Source: Bilabrum cf. latius
Lineage: Eukaryota; Bigyra: Bicosoecida; Bigyra; Bicosoecida
Length of the DNA stretch: 64,000 nt
Assembly (NCBI GenBank): GCA_965178125.1
Contig: OZ237748.1
Coordinates: forward strand, 434,001 to 498,000
Direction: 5' to 3'
Every line of letters begins with the position of its first letter. Positions within the stretch are counted from its first letter, which is position 1. Shown here one piece after another: positions 1-13,100 of the stretch. The notes under the pieces were generated by a model. That model searched no databases. It saw nothing but the letters and a program-made list of their open reading frames with translations, and had not been told where the DNA came from. Position numbers and translations under genes: made by a program.

Positions 1-1705
1 GGGGGGATGTGCATGCGGTGAACAAGGTGAGAGAGAGAAACAAATGTTGAGGAAGAGGTTGGTCTTGTGTGTGTCTGTGCTTGTGTGTTGGATGGGTGTG
101 TGTGTCTGTCCGGCTTGGGATTGACCACTCCCGGGTCCGAGACCCGCTGGCAGGTTACTTCGCGGTGCTCCCGCTACGTTGACGGATTGGGCCTGGACGC
201 TAGTGCGTGTATCTCGGGCTGTAGGCATACTGTGCTATCATGGTTTGGTTCCATGGGCGTGATTCGGGAGGTGTAATCCTTTGCTTGGATTTGACTCCGG
301 ATCTGAATGGTCGCATCGTGTTCGTGGAGCTTGCTTATAGCGCAACTGGATGCTGTGTAAAAAGTCTGCATTCGTTCGAGCACAGCACCTAAGCTCTGTG
401 GGTTTGGTACAATGTACATTCTTTGAATATGGTACCGGCGCATGTGGCTTGGTTGGCTTGTCGTTAGTGGTGATTTCGCAGTGCACCTTGCGCTACATCT
501 CGGTCGTCGGATCGCTTCCGGACCGCTGCCACACCAGGCCAAGCAAATCGGGGGAATATGTATTTCATGGATTCAAGCTCTGAAATATCTATCGATTTGC
601 CGGGCAATTGTTACAGATTTTCCATGTTGACTCATGACCTTTTAGAACCCTCCGATTCACCCGCAGGATGGAAAAACTCCCCTCCATGATGCAGCGTACT
701 GGGGCTACACCGCCTGCGCCACCATCCTCATGGAGGCAGGAGCCCGCAGGGACATCAAGAACATAGTGAGCTTGTCGAACTGCATCGTAATAGCTCTGGA
801 TTTCCGAATATCCAACAAGCTATCCTAAGGATCAAAGGACTCTCCCACCCACGAATCCCCCCCGTGCATCGCCGACACCCTGACCCCTCCAACCCCTTTT
901 GACTTCCTTGATCGAGCAGGCTGGCAGGACTCCTGTTCAGCAGGCACACGCCTTTGGTAGGACGGAAACCGCTACAGCCATCCAATCGTTCATCCCTGCT
1001 CGACTCCGTGCACCCCTATGCTGGAGGAGGGCAGTGGACGCCAAGAGGGATGCATCGATGGTGTTCAGGGCAGCGAGTGAGGGCAGGCCACTGGAGCTGG
1101 CCAGGAGGCTGAGGCTAGGCAAGCTGGCCGGTGGGTTGGATATCAAGGGAATAGCGATACATGGCAGTGGGAGCTCTAGGCTGGTGCTTCCACTGAAGGC
1201 AGCTAGGTTGGGTGGGCACGACGATTGCGTGAAGCTGCTGCAGTAGGCCTAGGGATGAGCTCTAGGCTGGTGCTTCCACTGGAGGCAGCCAGGCTGGGAG
1301 GGCACGACGATTGCGTGAAGCTGCTGCAGGAGGCCTATGGAGGAGCTCTAGGCTGGTGTGGAGGTGGATCCCGCAGGGAGCGGGTCCGTGGACGTGGTGG
1401 AGGCGTGGGTGCGGGAGCAGCGGCTGCGGCTGTGCGAGGCCGAGCACCGGCGGGCCCCTCTGTCGCGGGCCGTGCTGGTGGGTCATACTCCACACTTCTT
1501 CGCCCGTTTGGGGGAGCCCTTTCGGATCGTAAGATAGCTATGTGATCGAACAGCAGGCTTTGCCCACGCGCATGCGGACGCAGCGGCTGGGGCGGGCTGC
1601 AGACGGCCGGGAGCGCGTTTGGATGGGCCAGCTAAAGAGGCTTCTCCACCCGAACCAGCACCAGCCAGCCTCTCACACGAGTACAATCGAATGAACATAC
1701 CATAA
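1..1705 (+). CDS. Ankyrin-repeat protein gene, copy 1 (5' end outside window)
   Basis: 3' part of a split ankyrin gene. Exons seen: 1-26 (end of a repeat, then gtgaga donor), 667-765 (one 33-residue ankyrin repeat beginning DGKTPLHDAAYWG), 920-1258 (last repeats plus a basic linker, ending around DDCVKLLQ) and a likely tail exon 1377-1705 after an acceptor ccgcag. The tail reads VEAWVREQRLRLCEAEHRR and goes through one TAG to a TAA at 1703-1705. The 920-1258 exon carries TAG at 1244 and 1250 before a TGA, where paralogs have GAG or TAG. How it joins the tail exon is unclear, because the 86-bp exon end is duplicated here. Ankyrin proteins are scaffolds; no substrate can be named. Family certain, 3' structure uncertain. 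Confidence 0.75.
1256..1376 (+). repeat. Duplicated 3' end of the last ankyrin exon
   Basis: The segment encoding RLVLPLEAARLGGHDDCVK is repeated directly downstream of the exon end, as an imperfect ~86-bp unit. The same partial duplication occurs after copies 2, 4 and 5. It looks like slippage or unequal exchange at this exon end, not a separate gene. Confidence 0.7.
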
Positions 1706-2178
1706 AGAGCAATATATCCAAATTCTGCCATGGAGGCCGTAGGAGGAACAAATTGCCGGGCCCGCACGTTTCGGCCGCAGTGGGCGAGACAGTCGCGCAG
1801 CGCCGCCGGCAAATTTTCTGCCGCCGATCAAATTCCGGCACAATCGACGCATACGGTCACAAAGAATAGGGTGGGAGCATTTTTCTTGTAGGGTCACTCC
1901 CCGCCCGCTCACAGGCGCCCATACATGATCCGTGCGCCTCGCCGGCTGTGCGCGGCGCCAAAACAAGTTCCGCTAATATGAATCCACGGATGTGGTCGGC
2001 AGCTGCTACCGCCTCTTGGAAAGCGCTAGTCCGATTGTTCTATCAGTTTGAGATGTGAGGAAGTTTGTACTTTTTTTCTAGTACCGGTACAACTTGTTCA
2101 GACTGATGCCGCTCCGTAGCAGCTGTTGTATCCTAGCTACCTATGGTGCGTTGAGATCTCCTCGTGGATTCGATCCAC
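1706..2178. other. Intergenic region between ankyrin copies 1 and 2
   Basis: No open frame with family features. It holds the E2F-like site at 1954 and about 250 bp of sequence shared with the regions upstream of copies 3 and 4, which makes it the probable promoter and 5' untranslated region of copy 2. Confidence 0.5.
1954..1963 (-). promoter_or_regulatory. E2F-like site upstream of ankyrin copy 2
   Basis: GGCGCCAAAA, whose complement TTTTGGCGCC fits the E2F/DP consensus TTTSSCGC. The same site lies in the same context at 6943 and 23854, each 220-240 bp before the first ATG. The match and its conservation are seen directly; E2F control is inferred. Confidence 0.45.
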
Positions 2179-5100
2179 ATGAGTCTGCTGGAAGCGATAC
2201 AATACAATATGTTGGTGGATTTTCAAACTTCACAGGGGAGACGCACTTCGAACAGCAGCCCGATATGGCAAGGTGGACGACCTGAGGGCCTGCCTGGATT
2301 CGGGAACGGACATCGAATCCAAAAATTGCGTGAGATTGAGTACTTTGTCGAGCTGTTAGACTCCTTCTTGTGTTAGATTTCTCGTTTACGCTAGAAGGTC
2401 CATGTACAGGCTTTCACAAAGCTCACCATTGATGGGATGATGGCGATCCACCATTGGAGACCTGATGCACGCCATTGATTCTTCGATGAGCTAATTTAGG
2501 GGGCGATGCGGGGAAGCTAATAAGACTATGGATTGCTGCTGCTATATATACATGGCAGTGGCATCCACCTTTCGTTCTGCTTGCTCTCCGCGCCTGGCCA
2601 TTAGCGGATCCTCACCCCCCGCCACCAGGTTGCTCCCTTTCCTCGGGGTCTGCCACCCGCGACTACCCACCAACGGTTACGTATTTCTTAAGCGCATTGC
2701 AGAGTGGTCGGACAGCTGCATGGTTGGCTGCATGCTTCGGCGAGACGGACTGCCTGAAGCTGCTCATCGAGAGGGGCGCCAACGTGAACGCTGCCACCAA
2801 CGTGAGAGAGAGAGAGGCTGCCTGCCCCACAGGGCGGGTTGTAGGCGATACTTGGGATATTCTAGTTAGCTTGAGAGTTTATTATACTGTTTGTACCCGT
2901 TCAAGTGGCTGACACGACATCTAGCTAGCTCCTCGTCGATCGAGCCGGGCCGGACCCCCGAGCAAGTGCTCCCCGGTGACTGACGAAGTCTCAAGAAAAG
3001 GAGTGACTGTGTTTTGCTGTCTTGTGGACGCGGTCGATTGTATGTTGGTATGATTAAACCAAGCATGTCTTCAAGTAGTGGTGTGAGGCACCCTGGTCAT
3101 CGCTCAGCCCCGCCCGGCTGGCCCACCTGGCTCCCGTGCTGGGTGGGGCAGGTGGGTGGTGGCTTGCGGGATGCGGATTCACCCGAATTGTGTATGAGAT
3201 TTTAAGGCGAATGCATTTTGCTTGGTCGCCTTAGTATACTAGCTATATTCAAGGTTGGTTCTTGCCGGATGACAGCTCCCAGGGTGAGAACAGGACTGGC
3301 CTGTGTGACGAGCATGCATATCAATCCTCATTGCCTGGCTTGCGCCTTTGATGGGCAGAGTTCAATGAATTTGCACTAATCCGTACATACACAGTACAAC
3401 ATTGATGTAACTGATTTGAGTCATTTGTCTTCCAGGACCTGCACAGCTGGCGAGGCGGTCCCCCAGAGGGCCCCTCGGCTATTTCAGCCCACAGGCGGAT
3501 CCAAAGGCCGGGACCGGTCCCTGTCGTGATGGAATGGCTTGATAGGAAGATTGGTGTATGTTTGGATTGGTTTAGAATTTTAATGATTTTGTCCCTCGAG
3601 CGGGAATCGATCCGAGGACTACACCCCTAGGGCCCAGAGGGACTCCCACCGGTCTGTGCCAGCGCCCCCCCACACCCCCAGCACCCGCCCCATGCCCGCA
3701 TACACCCACGCCCACACCCTCCCCAAGCATATTCCCTGCCCCCCCCCCCCGCCCCCTGTCTCCCATCCCCCCACCGCAGAGTGGCTCCACACCCGTTCAT
3801 TGGGCATCCAGGAGTGGGCACGATGATTGCCTTCGATTGCTGCTTGAAAATGGGGGGGACGTGAATGCGGTGGATAGGGTGAGAGAGAGAGAGAAATGTT
3901 GAGGGAGAGGTTGGTCTTGTGTGTGTGTGTGCTTGTATGTTGGATGGATGTGCGTGTCTGTCCGGCTTGGGATTGCCCGCTCCCGGGTCAGAGACCCGCT
4001 GGAAGGGGCCCTTCGCGGTGCTCCCGCTGCGTTGATGAATTGGGGCTGGACACTAGTGCGCGTATCTCTGGCTGTAGGTCTGGTATGGTATTATGGTTCG
4101 GACCCATCGGCGTGATTTTGGGAGCGCAATCTTGCGATCGGATTCGACTCCGGATCCGAATGGTCGCATCGGATCTCCGTTTAGGAGCGATTGGTCGCTT
4201 TCAAAAGGTTCGGAGAGCTTTCATCTTATCAAAATGTGGTTGGTTTTCTATTTTAGGTCGAGCATCTACGGATTGACCGGTTCCGGAAGGATGCAATTGC
4301 GCTCGCCTGGCCAAGCCTTGGCTCATGGCCGATGGTCCATTCGATTCTCAAGCGGAGAGCAGTTGGCTCTGCTAGCGGGGCTGATTGTCTTCATTGTTGT
4401 GTAATTTGTCCTTTTAGCATGGTATTGGAGGCGGGGAGACATAGCCAGCGGAGATGAGCCTCCTGCTGTGGTTCCTCGCAAGAACAGTGGCCGTCCATGA
4501 GCGTGTGTATTTGATGAATGGTATATCTGATGAATCGAAGTTGACTGGGTCAGATCGATGGTGCGTTGGATGTATGGCGGGCCTTGGACTGTGTGTCTGA
4601 ACGGGTCTGACCCGAGATCGGAATGTTGGGCTGCTTGGCAAGTCAAATCAATTTCCTTGGTTAGTTTGAATGTAGATCCTGTATCAAAATACTTGGTGTG
4701 CATGGAGCTTGCTGACATCGCAACTGGATGCCCTGTGAAAAGTATTCAGTAGTCGTTCCAGCACAGCACCTGAACGCTGTGGATGCAGCCTGTCTCAATC
4801 GGCACTGCCTGGTCTGGAGCCGCAATGGATTCAAAGAAATATATGTGGTCAAGGTATTGTACGAATACTTTTGGTTTGGTCCGAGTGTCGTAAGTGGTAG
4901 TTTGACAGTGCACCTGGTGCTGCCTCTCAGTCGTCGGCTCGCTGCCGGACCGCTGCCACACCAGGCCAAGCACATCGGCGGAATATGTTTTGCATTGGGA
5001 TTTAGTCTCTGAAAGATCGATCGACCGGGCAATTGTTTGAGATTTGCCATGTTGGCTCATGACCTTCGAGAACCCTCCGATTCAACCGCAGTGGGGGGAC

Positions 5101-6598
5101 ACTCCCCTTCACGATGCAGCGTACAATGGCAAGACCGCCTGCACTACGATCCTAATGGAGGCAGGGGCCCGCAGGGACATCAAGAACAACGTGAGCTTCC
5201 ACAGATGCATCGCAATAGCCCTGGATTCCCAAATGTCCATCAAGCTATCCAAGGGATCGAAGAACCCTCCCACCCAAGAATCCACCCCCCGTGCATCTTT
5301 GACCCCGTGACCCCTCCTCTCTCCGTCGCTTTCTTTGATCGAGCAGGATGGCAAGACTCCCGCAGAGCTTGCAGACAGACGGGGGAATCCAATAACCGCT
5401 GCCGCCATCCGGTCATTCGTTACGCCAAGGCTCCGTCGGATTAAGGGTATCAAGTGCTGGAGGCGGGCAGTGGAGGCCAAGAGGGATGCATCGATGGTGT
5501 TCAGGGCGGCGACTGAGGGCAGGCCACTGGAGCTAGAAAAGAGGCTGAGGCTGGGCAAGCTGGCAGGTGGGTTGGAGATCAAGGGAATAGTGATGGATGG
5601 CAGTGGGAGCTCTAGGCTGGTGCTTCCACTGAAGGCAGCCAGGCTGGGAGGGCACGATGATTGTGTGAAGCTGCTGCAGGAGGCCTAGGGATGAGGTCTT
5701 GGCTGGTGCTTCCACTGAAGGCAGCCAGGATGGGAGGGCACGATGATTGCGTGAAGCTGCTGCAGGAGGCCTAGGGATGAGGTCTAGGCTGGTGAGGAGA
5801 AGGATCGCGCGGGGGGCGGGTCTGTGGACGTGGTGGAGGTGTGGGTGAGGGAGCAGAGGCTGCGGCTGTGCTAGGCCGAGCACCGGCGGGCCGCTCTGTC
5901 GTAGGCCGCGCTGGTGGGTCACCGGGCTGCCCTCGAGGCAGAGGCAGGGCAAGCTGGCGCAATCGGATGCCGCCCCTGCGAATGGCTCGAGCTCTGCCTC
6001 GGGTTGGGCAATCAAGGGACAGAAGAGGGGCAGAAGGAGGAGGGGGTGGGTGCAAAGGGGGAGAGGGCGGGGGCGGAAATGGAAGGGGTGAGCGACTAGC
6101 CGTGGCGGCCAAGGGCATGGGATGGGTCCAGCGAGGACGAGTACGACCCAGCGGACGCCTCAAAGTGGTCCGACCCCCTGCACTGGTCCTCTCGCAGATC
6201 GACCCGAATGGGGGTGCTCTCGCGATTGGCAGCGGAATACATAGAGGCATTTGCGAGAGCCATGCCGGAGGACTGGAGGATGGCTCCGCGACGGGAGGGC
6301 CGATGACGAGGGTGGGGGGGGGGGCGCCGGGGCCGCAATGGCGGGAGACGAGAACGGAAAGGGTGTGGCTGCTGCTATGGGGGATGAACACAATGGCAGT
6401 GAAGTCGCCCTCGATACGATGCGCGAGGAAATTCCCGATTTCGAGGCGCTGATCGATGACGAGGAGCAAGACGCGGAGGACGCGCCTCGGGCGGCCAGGT
6501 GCTCGGCGGCTGTGTTGGCCAGCAAGTAGCTCTAGGCGTTCGACGCGATCGGAGGGAAGAAGCCCCCCTTGCTGCCAGACCCAGGGGAAGGCATCTGA
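2179..6598 (+). CDS. Ankyrin-repeat protein gene, copy 2
   Basis: Exons: 2236-2329 (first repeat, GDALRTAARYGKVDDL), 2703-2801, 3780-3878, 5092-5190 (each exactly 99 bp, one repeat, ag/gtgag borders) and 5347-5694 (last repeats; ends EA-TAG-G-TGA). A tail from about 5824 reads VDVVEVWVREQRLRLC and passes TAG at 5872, 5899 and 6097 to a TGA at 6304. A second frame, shifted near the G-run at 6316-6327, continues through TAG at 6527 and 6533 to a TGA at 6596-6598. The ATG at 2179 (MSLLEAIQ) is one base out of frame with the first repeat, unlike copies 3 and 4, so the start may be spliced or broken. Read with UAG as Gln, the tail is acidic and uninterrupted. Confidence 0.75.
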
Positions 6599-6942
6599 GC
6601 GCCCTGCCATCTCTGGGGTGGGGGGGGGGGAGCAACGGTGTGGCGCGGCCTGCCAGTGCCGTATTGGGGTGGCTGGACCCGTTCTAGGCAAACCCCCGCA
6701 CTGCCTCGCCAGGTTGGGGGTGTTCCATGTAGTCCATGCGATAGAAATGCAATGCAACAACAGGCTGCATCCTTGGACATGCGGCTGCAGCCGAATTCGA
6801 CCATCTCGCAACAATCGATGTCTAGCGCTTGTCGATACAAATGTTGTAAATACGCTCAGTGATACAATGAAGAAGACGGTTATATCTACATGGACTGCGC
6901 CAGAGGCCCATACGTGATCTGGGCGCCTCTCCGGCAGTGCGC

Positions 6943-6952
6943 GGCGCCAAAA
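6943..6952 (-). promoter_or_regulatory. E2F-like site upstream of ankyrin copy 3
   Basis: GGCGCCAAAA within the conserved block GCGCGGCGCCAAAATAAG, about 225 bp before the ATG at 7178. Region 6599-7177 holds nothing else I can name beyond sequence shared with the other ankyrin promoters. Confidence 0.45.
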
Positions 6953-7177
6953 TAAGTTCCGCTCACTTGAATGTGCCCAGCCGCCGCTAACGAAACTATC
7001 CTCTTGAAAGGCGCTGGTCCCATTGTGACAGCAGTTTGAGATGTAAGATAGTGTGTTTCTCTATTTGGCTACCGATACAACTCGTTGAGGAGGGTACCGC
7101 ACCGTAGCAGCTGTTGTTACAGTGTTGTATCCTGGCTACCTATGGTGTGTTGAGATCTCCTCGTGGATTTGATCCAT

Positions 7178-10100
7178 ATGAGTCTGCTGGAAGCGATATA
7201 TACAATACTTCCGTCGATCTTCAAGCTTCGCAGGGGAGAAGCACTTCGATTAGCAGCCAAAAATGGCCAGGTGGATGACCTGAGGGCCTGCCTGGATTCG
7301 GGATCTATCATAATGACAATTATTACTGAGAATATCGCGGCACAGCTGTAGAACACAGGTGCCACCGAAATTCCGAACAAGTGAGAGCCTCACATCTGCG
7401 CTCGGACTTGCGACCAATACTACACAATCTCTCCGATCTAAATCACTTCGTAACGTGCCTCCGTACCTACGGCACACAACTGACGGGAACGGACATCGAA
7501 TCCAAAGATGTCGTGAGATTGAGCTCTACTTGTCGAGCAGTTGGATTCCTTTTTGGGATAATATTAATGTGAAGATCGAAAGGTCCACGCACAGGCTGTT
7601 TCGGAGCTCACCAGTGATGGTATGACGGCGATCCACCATTGGAGACCTGTTGCACGCCATCGATTCATCGGCGAGCTAAATTAGAGGGCGAGTCGCGGAA
7701 GCTAATATGATTCAGGTGCAATGGTGTGCGTACATGACATTGGAAGGCACCTCTTCTTCTGCTGGCACTCCGCGCCTGGCCATCAGCGGATCCTCACCCC
7801 CCGCCACAAGGTTGCTCCCTTCCCTCGGGGTCTGCTTGCCATCCACGGCTACCCACCAATGGTTACATCTTTCTTTGGTGCATCGCAGAATGGTAGGACA
7901 GCTGCATACTGGGCAGCATGGGAAGGCAAGACTGACTGCCTGTAGCTGCTCATCGAGAGGAGCGCCAACGTGGACGCTGCAAACAACGTGAGACGGAGAG
8001 GCTGCCAGCCCATGAGAGCGGCATGTGGGCAATTTCTAGGGTATTTAACTTGGTTTGAGAGATCATTATGCTGTTTGTATGCGTTGGAAGATAGCAAGCT
8101 GGCATCTCATTCGCCCCTCGTCGATCGACCCGGGCCCCCGAGCAAGTTCTCCCCGGGGGTGACTGACAAGATCTTAAGAGGAGGCGCGATTTGTTATTGC
8201 TGTCGTCTGGATGCGGTCGATTGCATGTCGTAATATTTGACTATGCATGTCTTCAAGCAGTGGTGCGAGGCACCCTTGCCATCACTCAGCGCCGCCCGGC
8301 TGGCCAACCTGCCTCTCGTGCTGGGTGCGGCAGGTGAGTGGTGGCTTGCAGGATGCGGATTCACCCGAGTTGTGTCTGAGTGTTCGTGGCGAATGCCTAT
8401 TGCTTGGTCGACTTTGTATACTTCCTTTGTTCAAGGTTGGTTGTCGATCGATGGCAGCTCCCCGGGGGAGGACAGGATTGGCCTGTGTGACGAGTATCAG
8501 CTCGATCCTCATTGCCTGGCTTGTGCCTCCGATGGGCGGAGTTCAACGAGTTTGCACTGATCAGTACATATATAGTATGACATAGATGTGATTAATTTGA
8601 GTCATTTGCCTTTCAGGACCTGCACAGCCGGCGAGGCGGCCGCTGCCCGTCCCCCCAGAGGGCCCCTCGGCTATCTCAGCCCACAGGCAGATTCAGAGGC
8701 CGGGACCGGTCTTTGTCGTGACGAAATGGTTTGGTAGGAAGATTGGTGTATGTTTGGATGGGTTTCGATTTTGATGATTTTGTCTCTCGAGCGGGAATCG
8801 ACCCGGGGACTGCGCCCCTTGGGCCCAGAGTGACTCCCACCAGTCCGTCCCAACGCCCCCCCCCACACCCCCATCGCCTGCCCCATGCCTATACACACCC
8901 ACACCCACACCCACCCCAAGCACACCCCCTGCTCCCCCCCACCCCCTGTCTCCCATCCCCCCACCGCAGTATTGCGCCACACCCGTTCATGTGGCAACCG
9001 AGTATGGGCACAAGGATTGTCTTCGAATGCTGCTTGAAAATGGGGGGGACGTGAATGCGGTGGATTGTGTGAGAGAGAAAGATATATGTTGAGGGAGAGG
9101 TTGGTCTTGTGTGTTGGATATATGCGTGTGTCTGTCCGGCTTGGGATTGCCCGCTCCCGGGTCGGAGACCCGCTGGCAGGTCCCTTCGCGGTGCTCCCGC
9201 TGCGTTGATGGATTGGGGGTGGTGCTAGTGCGCGTTTATCTCGGGCTGTAGGTATGCTATGGTATCATGGTTTGGAATCATCGGCGTGATTTTGGGAGCG
9301 CAATCCTGCGATTAGATTCGACTTCGGAACCGAATGGTCGCATCGGATCGCCATTTGGGAGGGATTGGTTGCTCTGAAACAACCAAACGAGGTTTGTTCG
9401 AATGAACTTGTGCATAGATCTAGTTTGTCTGGTCAGTTCGTGCATTGACGGGTTGACCGGTTCTGGAAGGAAGTAACTGCGCTCGCCTGGCCAAGCCTTG
9501 GCTGGTGTTCGATGGTCCATTCGATTCTCCAGCGGAGAGCGTTTGGCTCTCTTCGCGGGTCTGATTGTCTTCATTGTTGTGTAATTCGACATTTTGGCAT
9601 GTTGTTGGTGGCGGGGGGTCATATCCAAGCGCGTGGACCGTCCTGCCGAGATTGCTCGCAGAACAGTGGGCGTCCATGAGAGTTTGTTCGGCTATGAAGC
9701 GATGCCGGATGCCTCATTTGGACTTGATGTATGTGTATTTCTTATGAATCGAACTTGTTCGGGCCGGATCGTTGGTGTGTTTGATGTATGGCGGGCCTTG
9801 GACCGTGTGTCTGAACAGCTCTGTCCGGTTCGTTCTGGCGAAGCTTCGCTGGCATCGGATCACCCGAGATTTTGGGCTGCTTCGCCAGTGGATATCAATC
9901 TGCTTGGTTGGTGTGTGTATGGATCTGTATCAAAATACTTGGAGTGCGTATAGCTTGCCGCTTGTGTTGATTCGCTCGGTTGGTCCGCGATGGCAGAGCT
10001 CGCCTGGCATGCATGGGTCGCTGGCATGCATGGGTCGCTGGCATGTAGAGATGTGACATGAGTATCAGTTTGGACCTTGTATGGAAGCATATGATCAAGT

Positions 10101-13100
10101 GTTTGTGTGGTATTTTCCATGATGTGCAGCGCAACTGGATGCTGTGCGTATAGTGTCCTGCCTTCCTACCAGCGTGGCACCTGAACTCTCTGTGGCAGCA
10201 GCCCGTCTCGATCGGCACTGGCTAGTCTTGAGCAACAATTGATTCATTGCAATATATTTGTATCTGGTATTGCACCAATGCATGTGGATTGCTTGGATTG
10301 TGGTCAATGAGCTGCACAGCTGGCGAGGCGGCCGCTGCCCGTCCCGCCAGAGGGCGCGTCGGCGATCTCAGCTCCCAGGCGGATTCAGAGGCCGGGACCG
10401 GTCCCTGTCGCGATGGAATGGCTTGATCGGATGTTTGGATAGGTTTTGACTTTAATGATTTGGTCCCTCGAGCGGCAATTTGACCCGGGGACTGCGCCCC
10501 TAGGACCCAGAGCGACTCCCACCAGCCCGTGCCAAAGCCCCCCCTACACCCCCGAGCACCCGCCACATTCCAACACAGATCCAAACCCACCCAAACCACA
10601 CACCCCGTATCACCCTACCCCCTGTTTCCCATCCCCCCACCGCAGTATGGCGCCACACCCGTTCATGTGGCATCCGCGGATGGCCACAAAGCCTGCCTTG
10701 GGGTGCTGCTTGAAAATGGGGGGGACGTGAATGCGGTGGTTGAGGTGAGAGAGAGAAAAATATGTTGGTCTTGTGTGTGTGTATGCTTGTATGCTGGATG
10801 GGTGTGCCTGTCTGTCCGGCTTGGGATTGCCCGCTCCCGGGTCCGAGACCCGCTGGCAGGTCTCTTCGCGGTGCTCCCGCTGCGTTGACGGATTGGGGCT
10901 GGAGACTTGCGCCTTTATCTCGGGCTGTAGGTATGGTATGGTATCATGGTTTGGAATCATCGGCGTGATTTTGGGAGCGTAATCCTGCGATCGGATTCGA
11001 CTCCGGATCCGAATGGTCGCATCGGATCGCCTTTCTGGAGCAATTGGTCGCTTCGACATGGTTCGGAGAGCTTTATTCTTATCAAATAGTGGATGACTAT
11101 CTGTATCAAGTCACCCATTGCCGGATTGACCGTTTCCGGAAGGATGCAACTGCGCGCGCCTGGCCAAGCCTTGTCTGGTGTTCGATGGTCCATTCGATTC
11201 TCCAGCGGAGAGCGTTTGGCTCTCTTCGCGGGTCTGATTGTCTTCATTGTTGTGTAATTCGACATTTTGGCATGTTGTTAGAGGCGGGGGGTCATATCCA
11301 GCCGAGATGATCCTCCTGCTGTGATTCCTTGCGAGCACGGTGGCCGTCCATGAGCGTTTGCTCGGTGATGAAGTGATGTCTGATGCATGATTTAAATTAA
11401 TTGTATGTGTATTTCTTATCAATCAAACTTGTTTGGGCCAGATCGATGGTGCGTTTGATGTATGGCGGTCCTTGGACTGTGAGTCTGAACGGCTCTGTCC
11501 GGTTCGATCTGGCGAAGCCTTGTTGGCATCGGATCACCCAAGATTGGGATTTTGGGCTGCTTGGCAAGTGGAAATAATTTGCTTGGTTGGTTTGTTTGTG
11601 GAGCCTGTATCGAATCACTTGGTGTGCGTGGAGGTGGCTGACAGCGCAACTGGGTGCTGTGTGAAAAGTATACTGCAGTCGTTTGAGCACAGCACCTGAA
11701 CCCTGTGGATGTAGCCCGTCTTAATCGGCACTGGCTGGTCTGGAGCCGCTATGGATTCAAGGCAATGTATGTGTACTAGATTTTGTACGGATTCATTCGA
11801 GTTGCTTAAATTGCCATTAGATTAGATTTCGCGGTGCACCTGGCGCTACCTCTCGGTCGTCGGATCGATTCCGTCAGTTGTGTGCCGTAGGTACGGAGGC
11901 ACGTTACGAAGTGATTTAGATCGGAGAGATTGTGTAGTATTGGTCGCAAGTCCGAGCGCAGATGTGAGGCTCTCACTTGTTCGGAATTTCGGTGGCACCT
12001 GTGTTCTACAGCTGTGCCCCGATATTCTCAGTAATAATTGTCACTATGTGGCAATACACACTGGGAAGACAGGCAGGGGCAACTCCAGAGGAGGTGATTC
12101 CCGCTGCTTGTTGTTTTGAACTGGTCCAGCGGGAGGATGATCACCTCGACTCTAGGTCGGGCTGTTCACACCCGTTGCACGGATTGCATGATTGTTTTGC
12201 ATTTGCTTGGAGTTGCAGGTACACTTGATGTGTTCTGCTCTCTCCATGTGCTCAAGCATCTTCGCTTGTGGCGCTGGGGAGATTTCCAGCCAAGACTGGC
12301 GTTGCCACCTCTGCGGTGCCTTCGCTGTCTTGATGCACAATTTGCATGACGTGATATAAATAATTCCATGCTGGATAGTGTTTGCTTGGTGGACTGTGCG
12401 GCTATTGTAGTCGCTGCCGGGACTGTTGTTCTTGGCTGTCTCAAGCGGCACGCGGCAGGAGGTTGATCACCTCGACTCTAGGTCGGGCTGTTCACACCTG
12501 TTGCACGGATTGCATGATTGTTTTGCATTTGCTTGGAGTTGCAGGTACACTTGATGTGTTCTGCTCTCTCCATGTGCTCAAGCATCTTCGCTTGTGGCGC
12601 TGGGGAGATTTCCAGCCAAGACTGGCGTTGCCACCTCTGCGGTGCCTTCGCTGTCTTGATGCACAATTTGCATGACGTGATATAAATAATTCCATGCTGG
12701 ATAGTGTTTGCTTGGTGGACTGTGCGGCTATTGTAGTCGCTGCCGGGACTGTTGTTCTTGGCTGTCTCAAGCGGCACGCGGCAGGAGGTTGATCACCTCG
12801 ACTCTAGGTCGGGCTGTTCACACCTGTTGCACGGATTGCATGATTGTTTTGCATTTGCTTGGAGTTGCAGGTACACTTGATGTGTTCTGCTCTCTCCATG
12901 TGCTCAAGCATCTTCGCTTGTGACGCCGGGGAGATTTCCAGCCAAGACTGGCGTTGCCACCTCTGCGGTGCCTTCGCTGTCTTGATGCACAATTTGCATG
13001 ACGTGATATAAATAATTCCATGCTGGATAGTGTTTGCTTGGTGGACTGTGCGGCTATTGTAGTCGCTGCCGGGACTGTTGTTCTTGGCTGTCTCAAGCGG

